The position numbers and the translations under genes are program-made. Under the pieces are notes generated by a model. That model did no database searches and was not told the DNA's origin. It worked only from the letters and a program-made list of their open reading frames with translations. From positions 1,860,001 through 1,924,000 of the forward strand of contig NZ_JAUSXK010000001.1 in NCBI RefSeq assembly GCF_030815955.1: a stretch of 64,000 bases of DNA, in the 5' to 3' direction. This DNA is from Microbacterium murale. Lineage in GTDB: Bacteria > Actinomycetota > Actinomycetes > Actinomycetales > Microbacteriaceae. Shown in pieces: positions 1-9,888 of the stretch (position 1 is the first letter of the stretch; every line of letters begins with the position of its first letter).

Positions 1-1195
1 CAACGGTGCCGGCGGGAACGGTCACGGTCACGTCATACGTTCCGTCGCCGATCAACGGGAACGAATAGGTTCCGTCACTCGCCGTCGTGGTCGTGAGTGT
101 GCCGCCGGGCCCCGTCGCGGTGACGGTCACGCCGGCGATGCCGGAACCTGCTGCGGTCACGGTTCCTGCCAGGGATGCGATATCGCGAACTGTGAGGTCG
201 ACGACGGCGTCTGCGGTGCGGAGGTCAGCGGTCCCCGTGCCGACCACTCCGATCTTGCCCGGAGGAGGGGTCGCAGTGACCTGGTATCCGTCGGTGGCGA
301 AGTATCCGGGGAAGGAATAGAGGCCGCCACCGGCAGTGGTCGTGGTGGCGACGACGTTTCCGTTCGCATCGGTGAGCGACACGGCGACACCGTCGAGCGG
401 GCCGTCATCCACGTCACTGACCGCGCCGGTGATGTCTCTCGCCATCGACGCGAACCAGGTCTGGTAGACGGGGAATCCGGAGCGCTGCGTGAATTCGAAG
501 GTGAGGCTCGCGATCGAAGTGGTGGGTTCGAACCAGGCGGCAGAGCCGGAGGTGTCGACTGCGCCCAGATTTCCGACCAACGTCAGTGCCGCGGGGTCCC
601 ACGTCGGGACATCTGCCGGATCACCCGTGCACGACGGCTTGCCGGCGACGCCGGGCGCGCAGTAGTTGAATCCGTCCTGGAAGCCGAGGTCGGCGGCAGT
701 GAGAGCTGCGCCGGATGCCGAGACACCGGAGATCCGCACCGAGTCGGCGTCGATGTCGCCGAGTGCGAAGGCCCATCCGGATGCGGGGGCAGGAGTGTCG
801 AAGGTGTACGTGGTCGTCGAAGGCGACGTCGCATTGTCAGCCGCCGGGCGAAGGTTCAGATAGGGCTGATCGCGGCTCGACCCGTACTTCGCGCCGATCG
901 GCGTCCCCTCGGACAACCAGTTCGATGCACCGGAGATGACGCCCACGCTGCCGGCGCGGGAGTCGCTCGTGATGCTCGCGGACAGAGCGGGTTGTCCGGC
1001 GAGAGTCACCGCCGAGGTGTAGTTCCCTGCCGTGCCGGAGAGGGGTGCCCATGCGGCCCACGCCGTCGTGGTGGCGGCCGACGCCGCGGGTACGACGGTC
1101 AGGCTCAGCGCCGCGACGGCGATGATGGCCGACATCGAACGCGTGAAAGCACGGCGAGGGGACACAGTCGTGTCTTTGAACGGACGCTGAGGCAT
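1..1195 (-). CDS. Secreted repeat protein with carboxypeptidase-regulatory/Cna-B-like modules, 3' end outside window
   Basis: The reading frame runs from ATG at 1195 down to base 1 without a stop, so at least 398 residues are present and the C-terminus lies off the window. The N-terminus has a basic stretch with two adjacent arginines (PRRAFTR), a hydrophobic core (AIIAVAALSLTVV) and an Ala-x-Ala site near residue 38, so it is an exported protein; the RR pair is loosely Tat-like. The middle is a Thr/Ser/Gly-rich extracellular domain containing FNYCAPG and PSC, possibly one disulfide. From about residue 245 two Cna-B or carboxypeptidase-regulatory-like beta-sandwich repeats begin (DITGAVSD, then DIASLAGTV), each with a GxYSFP strand. 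Such modules are common in surface proteins. No substrate or anchor can be assigned because the C-terminus is missing. An internal ATG 60 bases downstream is a less likely start. Confidence 0.75.
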   Translation of the reverse strand, partial: MPQRPFKDTTVSPRRAFTRSMSAIIAVAALSLTVVPAASAATTTAWAAWAPLSGTAGNYTSAVTLAGQPALSASITSDSRAGSVGVISGASNWLSEGTPIGAKYGSSRDQPYLNLRPAADNATSPSTTTYTFDTPAPASGWAFALGDIDADSVRISGVSASGAALTAADLGFQDGFNYCAPGVAGKPSCTGDPADVPTWDPAALTLVGNLGAVDTSGSAAWFEPTTSIASLTFEFTQRSGFPVYQTWFASMARDITGAVSDVDDGPLDGVAVSLTDANGNVVATTTTAGGGLYSFPGYFATDGYQVTATPPPGKIGVVGTGTADLRTADAVVDLTVRDIASLAGTVTAAGSGIAGVTVTATGPGGTLTTTTASDGTYSFPLIGDGTYDVTVTVPAGTV

Positions 1196-1284
1196 GCGCC
1201 AAGTCTGGTGGACAGAACCTCGCGGCGGCAACCTTTCGGCGCAGATATCGGTTGAGCTCTCTTCGAGGTGGATGATCGTGACGC

Positions 1285-2232
1285 TCAGCCCACCGGGCGC
1301 CGCCGCATCCGAGTGACGAGTACGCCGAGCAGGCAGAGTGCCCCGCCGACGAACATCATCAGCGTCGGCACTTCGCCGAGGATCATCCACGACATCAGGA
1401 TGGCGATCGCCGGAACGACGTACGTCGTCGCCGAGGTCTGACCGGCGGTGCTGCGCTGCAGCACGTACGCCCAGGTGGTGAAGGCGATCGCGGTCGGGAA
1501 GATGCCCAGGTACACGACCCAGAGGGTCGCATCCAGCGGCGCGGTCTGCAGATCGGCGACGAGACGGCCCGCCCACGGCAGCAGAGCGACAGTGCCCGCG
1601 ATCGCTCCGAGCCAGGTCAGCGTCGTCGCGTCGACTCCTGAGGTGAGCAGATGCTTCTGCACCAGCGTGCAGCCCGCGTACATCACGGCTGCGAGCAAGG
1701 CGAGCAGCAGACCGGTGATGTCGAGTCCGGCGCTCGTCGTCGAGTTCATTCCGATCAGCACCACGCCGAGGAAGGCGATCGGAGCCCCGATCAGCAGCGG
1801 CTTGGGGAAGCCTTCGCGAAGGAACAGGCCGCTGAAGACGACCACCATGAGCGGAGCGAGGTTCACGACCATCGCCGCGGTGCCGGCGTCGAGCGTGCGC
1901 TCGGCGCTGTTCAGCGCCAGGTTGTAGATGCAGAACCAGCCGACGCCCCACACGACCACCAGCAGCCAATGCCGGCGCTCGGGCAGGCGGATGCCGTGCC
2001 GGAGCGCGATGATCGCCAAGGCGACGGTGCCGACGGCCATCCGCAGCAGTGCCAGTGCGCCGGGGTCGAAGTGCGGGCCGGCGCCGCGGATGCCTATGAA
2101 GGCCGACGCCCACAGCACGACGGTGACGAGAGCAGCGATGAGGGTGAGCGACCCCCGCGATCTCGGCTCATCGACGCCAGGCACGGCGACTTTCGCCACG
2201 GGCGGTGTGGGACGGATCGGCACTTCTGGCAT
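1285..2232 (-). CDS. EamA-family (DMT) transporter
   Basis: A 315-residue inner membrane protein with about ten hydrophobic segments in two homologous EamA halves. The first half ends near FLREGFP and the second near LGEVP, the usual motif positions of drug/metabolite exporters of this family. The substrate cannot be told from sequence. An upstream in-frame ATG at 2412 exists, but the extra 60 residues are not hydrophobic and look non-coding. ATG 2232 starts the conserved region, and a GAGGAT hexamer lies exactly 6 nt before it, the spacing expected for a leaderless mRNA. It is divergent from purA. Confidence 0.85.
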   Translation of the reverse strand: MPEVPIRPTPPVAKVAVPGVDEPRSRGSLTLIAALVTVVLWASAFIGIRGAGPHFDPGALALLRMAVGTVALAIIALRHGIRLPERRHWLLVVVWGVGWFCIYNLALNSAERTLDAGTAAMVVNLAPLMVVVFSGLFLREGFPKPLLIGAPIAFLGVVLIGMNSTTSAGLDITGLLLALLAAVMYAGCTLVQKHLLTSGVDATTLTWLGAIAGTVALLPWAGRLVADLQTAPLDATLWVVYLGIFPTAIAFTTWAYVLQRSTAGQTSATTYVVPAIAILMSWMILGEVPTLMMFVGGALCLLGVLVTRMRRRPVG

Positions 2233-2234
2233 GA

Positions 2235-3716
<1,482 letters not shown>

Positions 3717-3718
3717 GA

Positions 3719-4957
3719 ATGACGCAGTTCTGGGTCGGCGGCTACGGCGCCGGGATGGGCGGGGATGCCGCAGGCATCGGCCTGCTCGAGGGAGACGAGG
3801 GGCGTGAGCCCGATACGCTCGCCTACCGCGGTGCTGTGACGCAGACCTCTTCGCCGTCCTGGCTCGCACGGCATCCGTCGCTCGACGTCGTCTACGCAGC
3901 GCTCGAGGACGACGGCACGGTGCAGGCGTTCGCCCGCACCGGTCAGTCGACGCTCGCGCCGCTCGCCCGGCCGGTCGCGGCGGGCGACTCGGCGTGCCAT
4001 ATCGCCGTCGCTGCGAGCGGCTCGTACCTGATCGCCAGTTGCTACGGCGACGGCCGGGTCGTGCGCATCGGGCTCTCCGCAGACGGCTCGCTCCTGAAGC
4101 CGACGGTCTCGGTCGCCGCGCGCGATCCCTACGATCCGGATGCCGCACAGAATCCCTCAGAGGAAGCGATGGAGGCTTCGGCGCAGGAGATCGCCGCAGC
4201 GATGCTGCGCAACGGGTCGATGACGTTCGAGCAGCCTCCCACCGAAGTCGCGGATCCGCCGCGGTCGGGACTGCTGCTCTTCGACGAGGCGCTCGGGCTC
4301 AACCCCGTCACCGCGCCAGAGCCGGAACCCGCTGTCAAGGCGGAGGATCAGCCCGCCCGCGCCTCGCATGCGCACGCTGCGGCGTTCCTGCCTGACGGGC
4401 GCATCGCGACCACAGACCTGGGGTTCGATCTCGTGCGCATCTGGCGTCCGACGTCGGGAGGCCTGGCGCTGGACCACGAGATCGTGCTGCCGCTCGGCAC
4501 CGGGCCGCGGCACATGGTCGTGCACCCGAGCGGACACCTCCATGTGGTGACCGAGTACTCCTGCGAGATCTTCACGCTCGCCGTTCAACCCGACGGGCGC
4601 TGGGCCCTCGCCGCCGCGACCTCGGTGACGCCCGCCGCAGAGCTCGGCACCGACTTCCCCGCTGAGCTGGCCCGCTCCAGGGACGGCGCGACGCTGTACA
4701 CGGCGCTGCGGGGCAGCAACACGATCGCGGCGCTTCGCGTGCGCGGCGGCGGCGAGAGCGTCGAGCCGTTCGCGCTCGCTGAATCCGGAGTGGACTGGCC
4801 GCGTCACCACCTCATCCACGATGGCTCGCTGCTCGTCGCCGGCCAGCGCTCGAACGAGATCAGTGTGCTCGACCTCGATGACCGCACGGGCGCCCCCCGC
4901 GGCATCCGTCACCGTACTGCGGCGCCGGCACCGACGCACCTGCTGCTCGCCCGCTGA
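3719..4957 (+). CDS. Lactonase-family seven-bladed beta-propeller protein (6-phosphogluconolactonase-like)
   Basis: A 412-residue soluble protein without signal peptide. Repeated Gly/His-rich blade motifs (WLARHPSLDVVYA, HAAAFLPDGRIATTDLG, GPRHMVVHPSGHLHVVTEY, WPRHHLIHDGSLLVAGQ) match the YbhE/Pgl lactonase propeller family. Some members hydrolyse 6-phosphogluconolactone, others muconate or carboxy lactones, so the exact substrate is open. A low-complexity insertion of about 60 residues in the middle (around residues 140-210) makes it longer than typical members. It starts two bases after purA and is followed by a repeat array rather than a gene. Confidence 0.8.
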   Translation: MTQFWVGGYGAGMGGDAAGIGLLEGDEGREPDTLAYRGAVTQTSSPSWLARHPSLDVVYAALEDDGTVQAFARTGQSTLAPLARPVAAGDSACHIAVAASGSYLIASCYGDGRVVRIGLSADGSLLKPTVSVAARDPYDPDAAQNPSEEAMEASAQEIAAAMLRNGSMTFEQPPTEVADPPRSGLLLFDEALGLNPVTAPEPEPAVKAEDQPARASHAHAAAFLPDGRIATTDLGFDLVRIWRPTSGGLALDHEIVLPLGTGPRHMVVHPSGHLHVVTEYSCEIFTLAVQPDGRWALAAATSVTPAAELGTDFPAELARSRDGATLYTALRGSNTIAALRVRGGGESVEPFALAESGVDWPRHHLIHDGSLLVAGQRSNEISVLDLDDRTGAPRGIRHRTAAPAPTHLLLAR

Positions 4958-4960
4958 GGG

Positions 4961-5116
4961 CGCACCCGCTCACCCGCGCCGCCCGCGCTCACCTCGTGCC
5001 GCACCCGCTCATCTCGTGCCGCCCCCGCTCATCTCGTGCCGCCCCCGCTCATCTCGTGCCGCACCCGCTCATCTCGTGCCGCACCCGCTCATCTCGTGCC
5101 GCACCCGCTCATCTCG
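4961..5116. repeat. 20-bp tandem repeat array, about seven copies
   Basis: Consecutive units of GCACCCGCTCATCTCGTGCC run from 5001 to 5100 (five copies, varying only at the third base). Two diverged copies precede them from 4961, and a truncated 15-base copy ends at 5115. No spacers separate the units, so it is not CRISPR. It lies directly after a stop codon, is not open as a gene in any conserved way, and runs straight into the palindromic element at 5116, whose units also begin GCAC with a 20-base period. Confidence 0.9.
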
Positions 5117-5200
5117 CACAGATGGCCGTCAGAATGCACACCTGTATGTCGGAACAGGCCGAAATCGACGGCCATCCGTGCTTCGGCCAGCCATTCGTAC
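5116..5200. repeat. Intergenic palindromic element A (four-word repeat)
   Basis: GCACAGATGGCCGTC at 5116-5130 is the inverse of GACGGCCATCCGTGC at 5167-5181 with one mismatch. A second, degenerate direct copy starts at 5136 (20 bases on). A second inverted copy, CCAGCCATTCGTAC, starts at 5187, 19 bases after the first. The right half (about 5166-5200) recurs in inverted orientation at 42628-42667. It sits between the lactonase gene and the convergent soxR and could also help end transcription. See elements at 8182, 26972, 33619, 42628 and 52507. Confidence 0.75.
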
Positions 5201-5254
5201 CGTGAGCTGCGGCATCGGCTGCGGTGTGGGCTGCGGCCGCGGATGGCGGCCTGC

Positions 5255-5731
5255 TCACTCCGCGGCCGCGGCCCCGGTCTTGAGCCAGCGGATCGGTCCA
5301 GCACCCTTGTTCCCGAGCACGTCGGCCGGGTTCTGCAGCGCGCAGGAGTTCAGGCTCAGGCATCCGCATCCGATGCATCCGTCGAGATGGCCGCGCAGGT
5401 GCTCGAGCTGGCGGATGCGGGCGTCGAGTTCGTCGCGCCACCGCTGCGAGAGGCGTGCCCAGTCCTTCTTGGTCGGCGTGCGTCCTTCCGGCAGTGATTC
5501 GAGCGCGGAGCGGATGTCTTTGAGCGGGATGCCGACGCGCTGCGAGACCCGGATGAACGCCACGCGGCGCAGGGTGTCGCGACAATAGCGGCGCTGATTC
5601 CCCTCCGTGCGCGCCGAGCGGATCAGGCCGTTTCGTTCGTAGAAATGCAGGGCAGACGAAGCCACTCCGCTGCGGCTGGAAAGCTCGCCGATCGTGAGCT
5701 GTCGGTGCTTGTCTCCGTCCAACTGCGGCAT
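5255..5731 (-). CDS. soxR: Redox-sensing MerR-family regulator SoxR
   Basis: A 158-residue transcription factor. The N-terminal MerR winged helix (LTIGELSSRSGVASSALHFYE) is followed by a dimerisation helix and the [2Fe-2S] cluster motif C119-x2-C122-x-C124-x5-C130 in GCIGCGCLSLNSC, diagnostic of SoxR. Oxidation of the cluster by redox-cycling compounds switches the promoter on. I chose the ATG at 5731 because GGGGGAG lies 6-7 nt before it; an in-frame ATG at 5755 is possible. It is divergent from an MFS pump, with a SoxR box between them. In Streptomyces coelicolor SoxR controls an efflux/oxidoreductase set rather than soxS, and the neighbours here fit that. Confidence 0.95.
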   Translation of the reverse strand: MPQLDGDKHRQLTIGELSSRSGVASSALHFYERNGLIRSARTEGNQRRYCRDTLRRVAFIRVSQRVGIPLKDIRSALESLPEGRTPTKKDWARLSQRWRDELDARIRQLEHLRGHLDGCIGCGCLSLNSCALQNPADVLGNKGAGPIRWLKTGAAAAE

Positions 5732-5759
5732 GCTCTTCTCCCCCGTTGCATCCACTTAC

Positions 5760-5790
5760 TTGACCTCAACCATAGTTGAGGTCCTAACGT
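5760..5790 (+). promoter_or_regulatory. SoxR box inside a MerR-type promoter for the efflux operon
   Basis: TTGACC (5760-5765) and TAACGT (5785-5790) are separated by 19 bp, the stretched spacing that MerR-family activators require. The perfect dyad GACCTCAAC-CATA-GTTGAGGTC (5762-5783) lies in the spacer and matches the known SoxR box core CCTCAA...TTGAGG. The -10 is 7 nt before the ATG at 5798, so the mRNA should be leaderless. Confidence 0.85.
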
Positions 5791-5797
5791 CGGGGAA

Positions 5798-7189
5798 ATG
5801 ACAACGGAAACAGGAGAGGTGCGGACTGCCCCGTCCACCGCACCGGGCATCATGAGCGGCACGTTCCTCTGGATCACGATCGGCGCGTGCGCACTCGTCT
5901 TCCTCGGAGCGTTCGAGTCGTTGGCGGTCACGACGGTGATGCCGGTGGTGAGCGACGACCTCGGTGGCGAGCGACTGTACGCTCTCGCCTTCGCCGGCCC
6001 GCTGGCCACGGGAGTCATCGGCATGGTCGCTGCGGGGAACTGGGCCGACCGCCGCGGACCGACGGCGCCGCTGTACACGTCGGTCATCGCCTTCGTCGCC
6101 GGCCTGCTCATCGCCGGACTCGCGCCGAGCATGGAAGCCCTCGTGGCAGGGCGTTTCGTGCAGGGACTGGGCAGCGGCGCGATGATGGTCGCGCTCTACG
6201 TCGTCGTCGCCCGGGTGTATCCGCAGGACAAGCATCCGGCGATCTTCGCCGCATTCGCGGCGGCCTGGGTCGTGCCGTCGCTGATCGGACCCACCATCGC
6301 CGCCGTGGTGACGGACCTGTGGAGCTGGCATTGGGTGTTCCTCGGCGTCGTCGTGCTCGCGCTCGCCGCGCTCCTCATGGTGGTTCCGGCGCTCCGCGGT
6401 CTGTCGGGCGGCGGCGATGCGACGGCGCCCTGGGCTCTGGGCCGGCTCGGCTGGTCGGTGCTCGCGGCGGTCGCAGTGCTCGCGCTGAACCTCGTCGGCG
6501 ATATCCCGGGTGTCGGCCCGGTGCTCGCGGCGGTCGCCGTCGTCGTCGCGCTGGTCGCCGTGCGACCACTGGTGCCGACGGGCACGCTGCGCGCACGCCG
6601 GGGCCTGCCGTCGGTCATCCTCGTCCGAGGGCTCGTGGCGGGTGCGTTCTTCGGCACGCAGGTGTACGTGCCGTACCTGCTGACGGATCGGTACGCGCTC
6701 AGCCCGACTCTCGCCGGGCTCGCATTGACGGGCGGCGCCCTGGCGTGGTCCGCCGCATCGACGGTGCAGGGCCGGATGGGTACCCGACTGTCGAATGCGC
6801 TCGCGCTGCGGATCGGAACGGCGCTCGTGCTCATCGGCATCGCGCTCGTGCTGGCCATCGCCGCTTTCCGATGGGATGCTCTGGTGATCGCTGTGGCGTG
6901 GGTCGTCGCAGGTTCGGGCATGGGCCTCATGAGCCCGAGAAGCAGTGTGCTGACGCTGTCGCTCTCGACACCCGTGAATCAGGGATTCAACAGCGCGGCC
7001 ATGACGGTCGCCGACTCCTTCGGCAGTGCGATGGTGCTGGCCATCACCGGGACCCTGTTCGCCGCCCTGGCGACGACCGCGGATCCGTTCACCGCCGTGT
7101 TCGCCCTGACCGGGGTGATCGCCGCTGTTGCGGTCATCCTGGCGCCAAGGGTGGCCGTCGTCCGCACCCGTGAGGAGGCGGGGGCATGA
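5798..7189 (+). CDS. MFS drug efflux transporter under SoxR control
   Basis: A 463-residue integral membrane protein of the major facilitator superfamily with 12-14 hydrophobic segments. Loop 2-3 has the MFS motif NWADRRGPTAPL. The first long helix contains GAFESLAVTTVMPVVSDDL, similar to motif D1 of drug:H+ antiporters (multidrug class). The start follows the SoxR-box promoter directly (TAACGT, 7 nt, ATG), and no Shine-Dalgarno sequence is expected. The stop overlaps the start of the quinone oxidoreductase (ATGA), so the two form an operon. By context it probably exports redox-active toxins; the substrate is unknown. Confidence 0.88.
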   Translation: MTTETGEVRTAPSTAPGIMSGTFLWITIGACALVFLGAFESLAVTTVMPVVSDDLGGERLYALAFAGPLATGVIGMVAAGNWADRRGPTAPLYTSVIAFVAGLLIAGLAPSMEALVAGRFVQGLGSGAMMVALYVVVARVYPQDKHPAIFAAFAAAWVVPSLIGPTIAAVVTDLWSWHWVFLGVVVLALAALLMVVPALRGLSGGGDATAPWALGRLGWSVLAAVAVLALNLVGDIPGVGPVLAAVAVVVALVAVRPLVPTGTLRARRGLPSVILVRGLVAGAFFGTQVYVPYLLTDRYALSPTLAGLALTGGALAWSAASTVQGRMGTRLSNALALRIGTALVLIGIALVLAIAAFRWDALVIAVAWVVAGSGMGLMSPRSSVLTLSLSTPVNQGFNSAAMTVADSFGSAMVLAITGTLFAALATTADPFTAVFALTGVIAAVAVILAPRVAVVRTREEAGA

Positions 7190-8166
7190 GGGCGGTCGTC
7201 CAGCGCGAGTTCGGGGGGCCGCAGGTGCTCGTCGTCGAGGAAACCGATCTTCCTGATCCCGCCGAGGGGCAGGTCCGCGTGCGGGTCGCTGCTGCCGGTG
7301 TCCATGCGGTGGACACGAACATCCGGCAGGGAGACGGCCCGCCATCGATGCCGCGACCGTCGCTTCCCATGACACCCGGTCGCGAGGTGGCGGGCATCGT
7401 GGACGCGGTAGGACCCGGGGGCGATCGGTCGCTCATCGGTACGCGAGTGGTCGCGCATGTCGGGTTCCTGAACGGCGGCTATGCCGAGTATGCGCTGGCA
7501 CCGGTGGCCGCGTTGCACTCCGTGCCCGACGGCGTGACGTTCCCTCACGCCGTCGCCTCGATCGGCACTGGACGCACGGCGCAGTACGTGCTGGAAGACG
7601 CGCGCGTGCAGCCTGGCGACGTCGTCATCATTCCAGGGGCCTCAGGAGGTCTCGGCAGTCAGCTCGCGCAACTTGCGCTCTCGATCGGGGCCACTGTCGT
7701 GGCGCTGTACGGAGGCGAGGCGAAGCGAACCGTCGTGGAAGGGCTGGCACCGGATGCCGCGGGATTCTTCGCTCTGGATGCCACGGACGAGTCCTGGCCC
7801 TCGCAGATGACCGCACTGCTCGGGGAGCGCGAACCGTCGCTGCTGATCGATGGTGTCGGTGGATCGACGGGCCGCGCGGCTTTCGAGACGCTGGGCCGCG
7901 GTGGGCGTGTCGTGATCATCGGATGGTCGAGCGGTGAGGCGGTGCGGATCGACACCGACGACATCGTCGGCCGATCGCTCACCGTGACGGTCCCGCTCGG
8001 GCGCCCCGTTCCGCAGCTGCGTGAACTCGAGACGCGTGCGCTCGCCGCCGTGGCGGATGGCCGGGTGATTCCGCCGGTCGATGAGTTCCCCCTCGAGCGT
8101 GCAGCCGATGCGCATGCGGCGATCGAGCAGCGTCGTCAGCGAGGGAAGGTCGTGCTGATCCCGTGA
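7186..8166 (+). CDS. Quinone oxidoreductase / zinc-type alcohol dehydrogenase superfamily (MDR)
   Basis: A 326-residue cytoplasmic NADPH-dependent oxidoreductase of the medium-chain dehydrogenase family. The N-terminal GroES-like domain is followed by a Rossmann domain with the nucleotide motif GASGGLGSQLAQLA near residue 150. No structural-zinc cysteine cluster is present, so it belongs to the zinc-free quinone oxidoreductase branch. It overlaps the MFS gene by 4 bp and shares its SoxR-box promoter. An oxidoreductase of this family (SCO4266) is a known SoxR target in Streptomyces. The likely role is two-electron reduction of quinone-like compounds so that they do not redox-cycle. Confidence 0.88.
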   Translation: MRAVVQREFGGPQVLVVEETDLPDPAEGQVRVRVAAAGVHAVDTNIRQGDGPPSMPRPSLPMTPGREVAGIVDAVGPGGDRSLIGTRVVAHVGFLNGGYAEYALAPVAALHSVPDGVTFPHAVASIGTGRTAQYVLEDARVQPGDVVIIPGASGGLGSQLAQLALSIGATVVALYGGEAKRTVVEGLAPDAAGFFALDATDESWPSQMTALLGEREPSLLIDGVGGSTGRAAFETLGRGGRVVIIGWSSGEAVRIDTDDIVGRSLTVTVPLGRPVPQLRELETRALAAVADGRVIPPVDEFPLERAADAHAAIEQRRQRGKVVLIP

Positions 8167-8181
8167 TGCAGTCGCGGATCC

Positions 8182-8265
8182 GCACACATGCAGGGCCAAG
8201 GCACACTTGCAGGGCGAAACGCCGGTATCCGACCCTGCATCCGTTCAAACTCCCTACAGGTGTAC
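8182..8265. repeat. Intergenic palindromic element B (word TGCAGGG)
   Basis: TGCAGGG occurs at 8189 and 8208 (19 bases apart). Its inverse CCCTGCA occurs at 8233, and CCCTACA at 8252 (again 19 apart). The units start GCACACATG and GCACACTTG, and the last inverted unit ends in GTGTACCCC. The same word, period and centre spacing (25 bases) occur at 26972-27054. Located between the convergently unrelated quinone oxidoreductase and the flavoprotein gene. Confidence 0.75.
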
Positions 8266-8347
8266 CCCGCCCGGGAACAACCCCGGTGACATCGCGTTGC
8301 ATCTCGACGAGACTGGTGCGGTACCGGTTCCGACGGAAGGCGACGCT

Positions 8348-9772
8348 ATGCCAACGGATGAATACGATCTGATCGTCCTGGGCGGAGGCCCTGTCGGTGA
8401 GAACGTCGCTGACCGGGCGGTGCAGGGCGGACTCACCGCGATCATCGTCGAGAGCGAACTCGTCGGAGGCGAATGCTCGTACTGGGCGTGCATGCCGTCC
8501 AAGGCACTGCTGCGTTCGGCACAGGCGCTGCGCGCGGCCCAGCACGTGGCCGGGGCAGCCGAGGCGGTCACCGGCACACTCGACGTGCGCGCCGTGCTCG
8601 CACGCCGCAACTCGTTCACCAGCGACTGGTCGGATGATGGACAGGTCGGCTGGCTGCAGTCGGCAGGTATCGACCTGGCGCGCGGCCACGGCCGTATCTC
8701 CGGCCCACGCGAAGTCACCGTGACCGCAGAAGACGGCACGACGACAGTGTTGAAGGCCCGCCACGCGGTCGCGATCAGTACAGGAACGGATGCCGCGATC
8801 CCCCCGATAGACGGGCTGGTGAACGCTGCGCCCTGGACGAGCCGCGAGGCGACGAGTGCGCAGGAGATTCCGGCATCCCTCGCGATCATCGGCGGGGGCG
8901 TCGTCGCCGTGGAGATGGCAACCGCCTACGCGGGCCTGGGTGCGAAAGTGACCCTGATCGCCCGCAGCGGTCTGCTCGAGAAGATGGAACCTTTCGCGGG
9001 CGAGCTGGTCGAGAAGGGGCTGCGCGCGCTGGGCGTCGACATTCGAACGAACACCGGTACGACTCGTGTCTCGCGCGACGAGGCCGGCGTGACGGTGACA
9101 CTCGACGACGGCACGGACATCGTCGCGGAGGAGGTGCTCGCAGCGACGGGACGCACCCCGCGCAGCCGTGACATCGGGCTCGAGACTGTCGACCTCGAAC
9201 CGGGGAAGTACGTCGAGACGGATGACACCCTCCGCGTTCCGGGCAGCGACTGGCTGTACGCCGTCGGCGACGTCAACGGACGGGTTCTGCTGACCCACCA
9301 GGGCAAGTACCAGGCCAGGGCGGCGGGCGACGTGATCGCCGCGCGCGCGAACGGCGACGACGTCGACGACGCCGCGTGGGGTCGACATGTCGCCACCGCC
9401 GACCACGCCGCGGTACCGCAGGTCGTGTTCGGGGAGCCGGAGGTCGCATCGGTCGGGTTGACAGCTCAGGCCGCGAAGGATGCCGGATACGAAACACGAG
9501 TGATAGATCAGGACCTCGGAGCCATAGCCGGCTCCAGCCTCCGCGAGGACGGCTACAGCGGGCAGGCTCGGATGGTCGTCGACGCCGCGCGCGACGTCAT
9601 CCTCGGCGTCACCTTCGTGGGGCCGGACGTCGCCGACCTGCTGCAGGCTGCGACCTTCGCGATCGTCGGCGAAGTGCCGATCTCACGGCTGTGGCATGCG
9701 GTGCCCGCATATCCGACAGTCAGCGAGGTCTGGCTCCGGCTGCTCGAGCAGTACGGGCGGGAATCGGCCTGA
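8348..9772 (+). CDS. FAD-dependent pyridine nucleotide-disulfide oxidoreductase
   Basis: A 474-residue flavoenzyme of the class I disulfide reductase family (dihydrolipoyl dehydrogenase / mercuric reductase / mycothione reductase group). It has the FAD motif LIVLGGGPVGENVA at the N-terminus and the redox-active pair GGECSYWACMPSKALL (C-x4-C). The NAD(P) motif AIIGGGVVAVEMA lies near residue 180, the second FAD motif YAVGDVNGRVLLTHQGKYQ near 300, and a C-terminal dimerisation domain ends HAVPAYPTVSEVW. The catalytic His-Glu pair of lipoamide dehydrogenase is replaced by HAVPAYPT, so the disulfide substrate is uncertain. ATG 8348 is preceded by GGAAGG with good spacing; a longer frame to 8207 covers the palindromic repeat and is not coding. 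Confidence 0.85.
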   Translation: MPTDEYDLIVLGGGPVGENVADRAVQGGLTAIIVESELVGGECSYWACMPSKALLRSAQALRAAQHVAGAAEAVTGTLDVRAVLARRNSFTSDWSDDGQVGWLQSAGIDLARGHGRISGPREVTVTAEDGTTTVLKARHAVAISTGTDAAIPPIDGLVNAAPWTSREATSAQEIPASLAIIGGGVVAVEMATAYAGLGAKVTLIARSGLLEKMEPFAGELVEKGLRALGVDIRTNTGTTRVSRDEAGVTVTLDDGTDIVAEEVLAATGRTPRSRDIGLETVDLEPGKYVETDDTLRVPGSDWLYAVGDVNGRVLLTHQGKYQARAAGDVIAARANGDDVDDAAWGRHVATADHAAVPQVVFGEPEVASVGLTAQAAKDAGYETRVIDQDLGAIAGSSLREDGYSGQARMVVDAARDVILGVTFVGPDVADLLQAATFAIVGEVPISRLWHAVPAYPTVSEVWLRLLEQYGRESA

Positions 9773-9888
9773 GGCGCTCCCCGTCAGCATCCCATCCATC
9801 TGGCCGTCGGCTCCGAACAGCCGAGGAATATGCCCCATATGTCCGAGCCTTCCCATACGCTCGAAACCGAATCTGAGGAGACATGACC

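Noticed and set aside
4961..5116. CRISPR array
   Set aside because: The 20-bp units are contiguous without unique spacers and no cas gene is in the window.
5036..5497. Open frames translating the tandem array into RSSRAAPAHLVPHPLI-type repeats
   Set aside because: All three frames are open only because the repeat lacks stops; no start with ribosome site, and the frames run into the antisense of soxR.
5756..7375. Long minus-strand open frame of 539 codons opposite the MFS gene
   Set aside because: Composition is Arg/His/Gln/Asp-rich without hydrophobic pattern, as expected for the antisense of a GC-rich membrane gene. The + strand has clear MFS motifs and a SoxR promoter.
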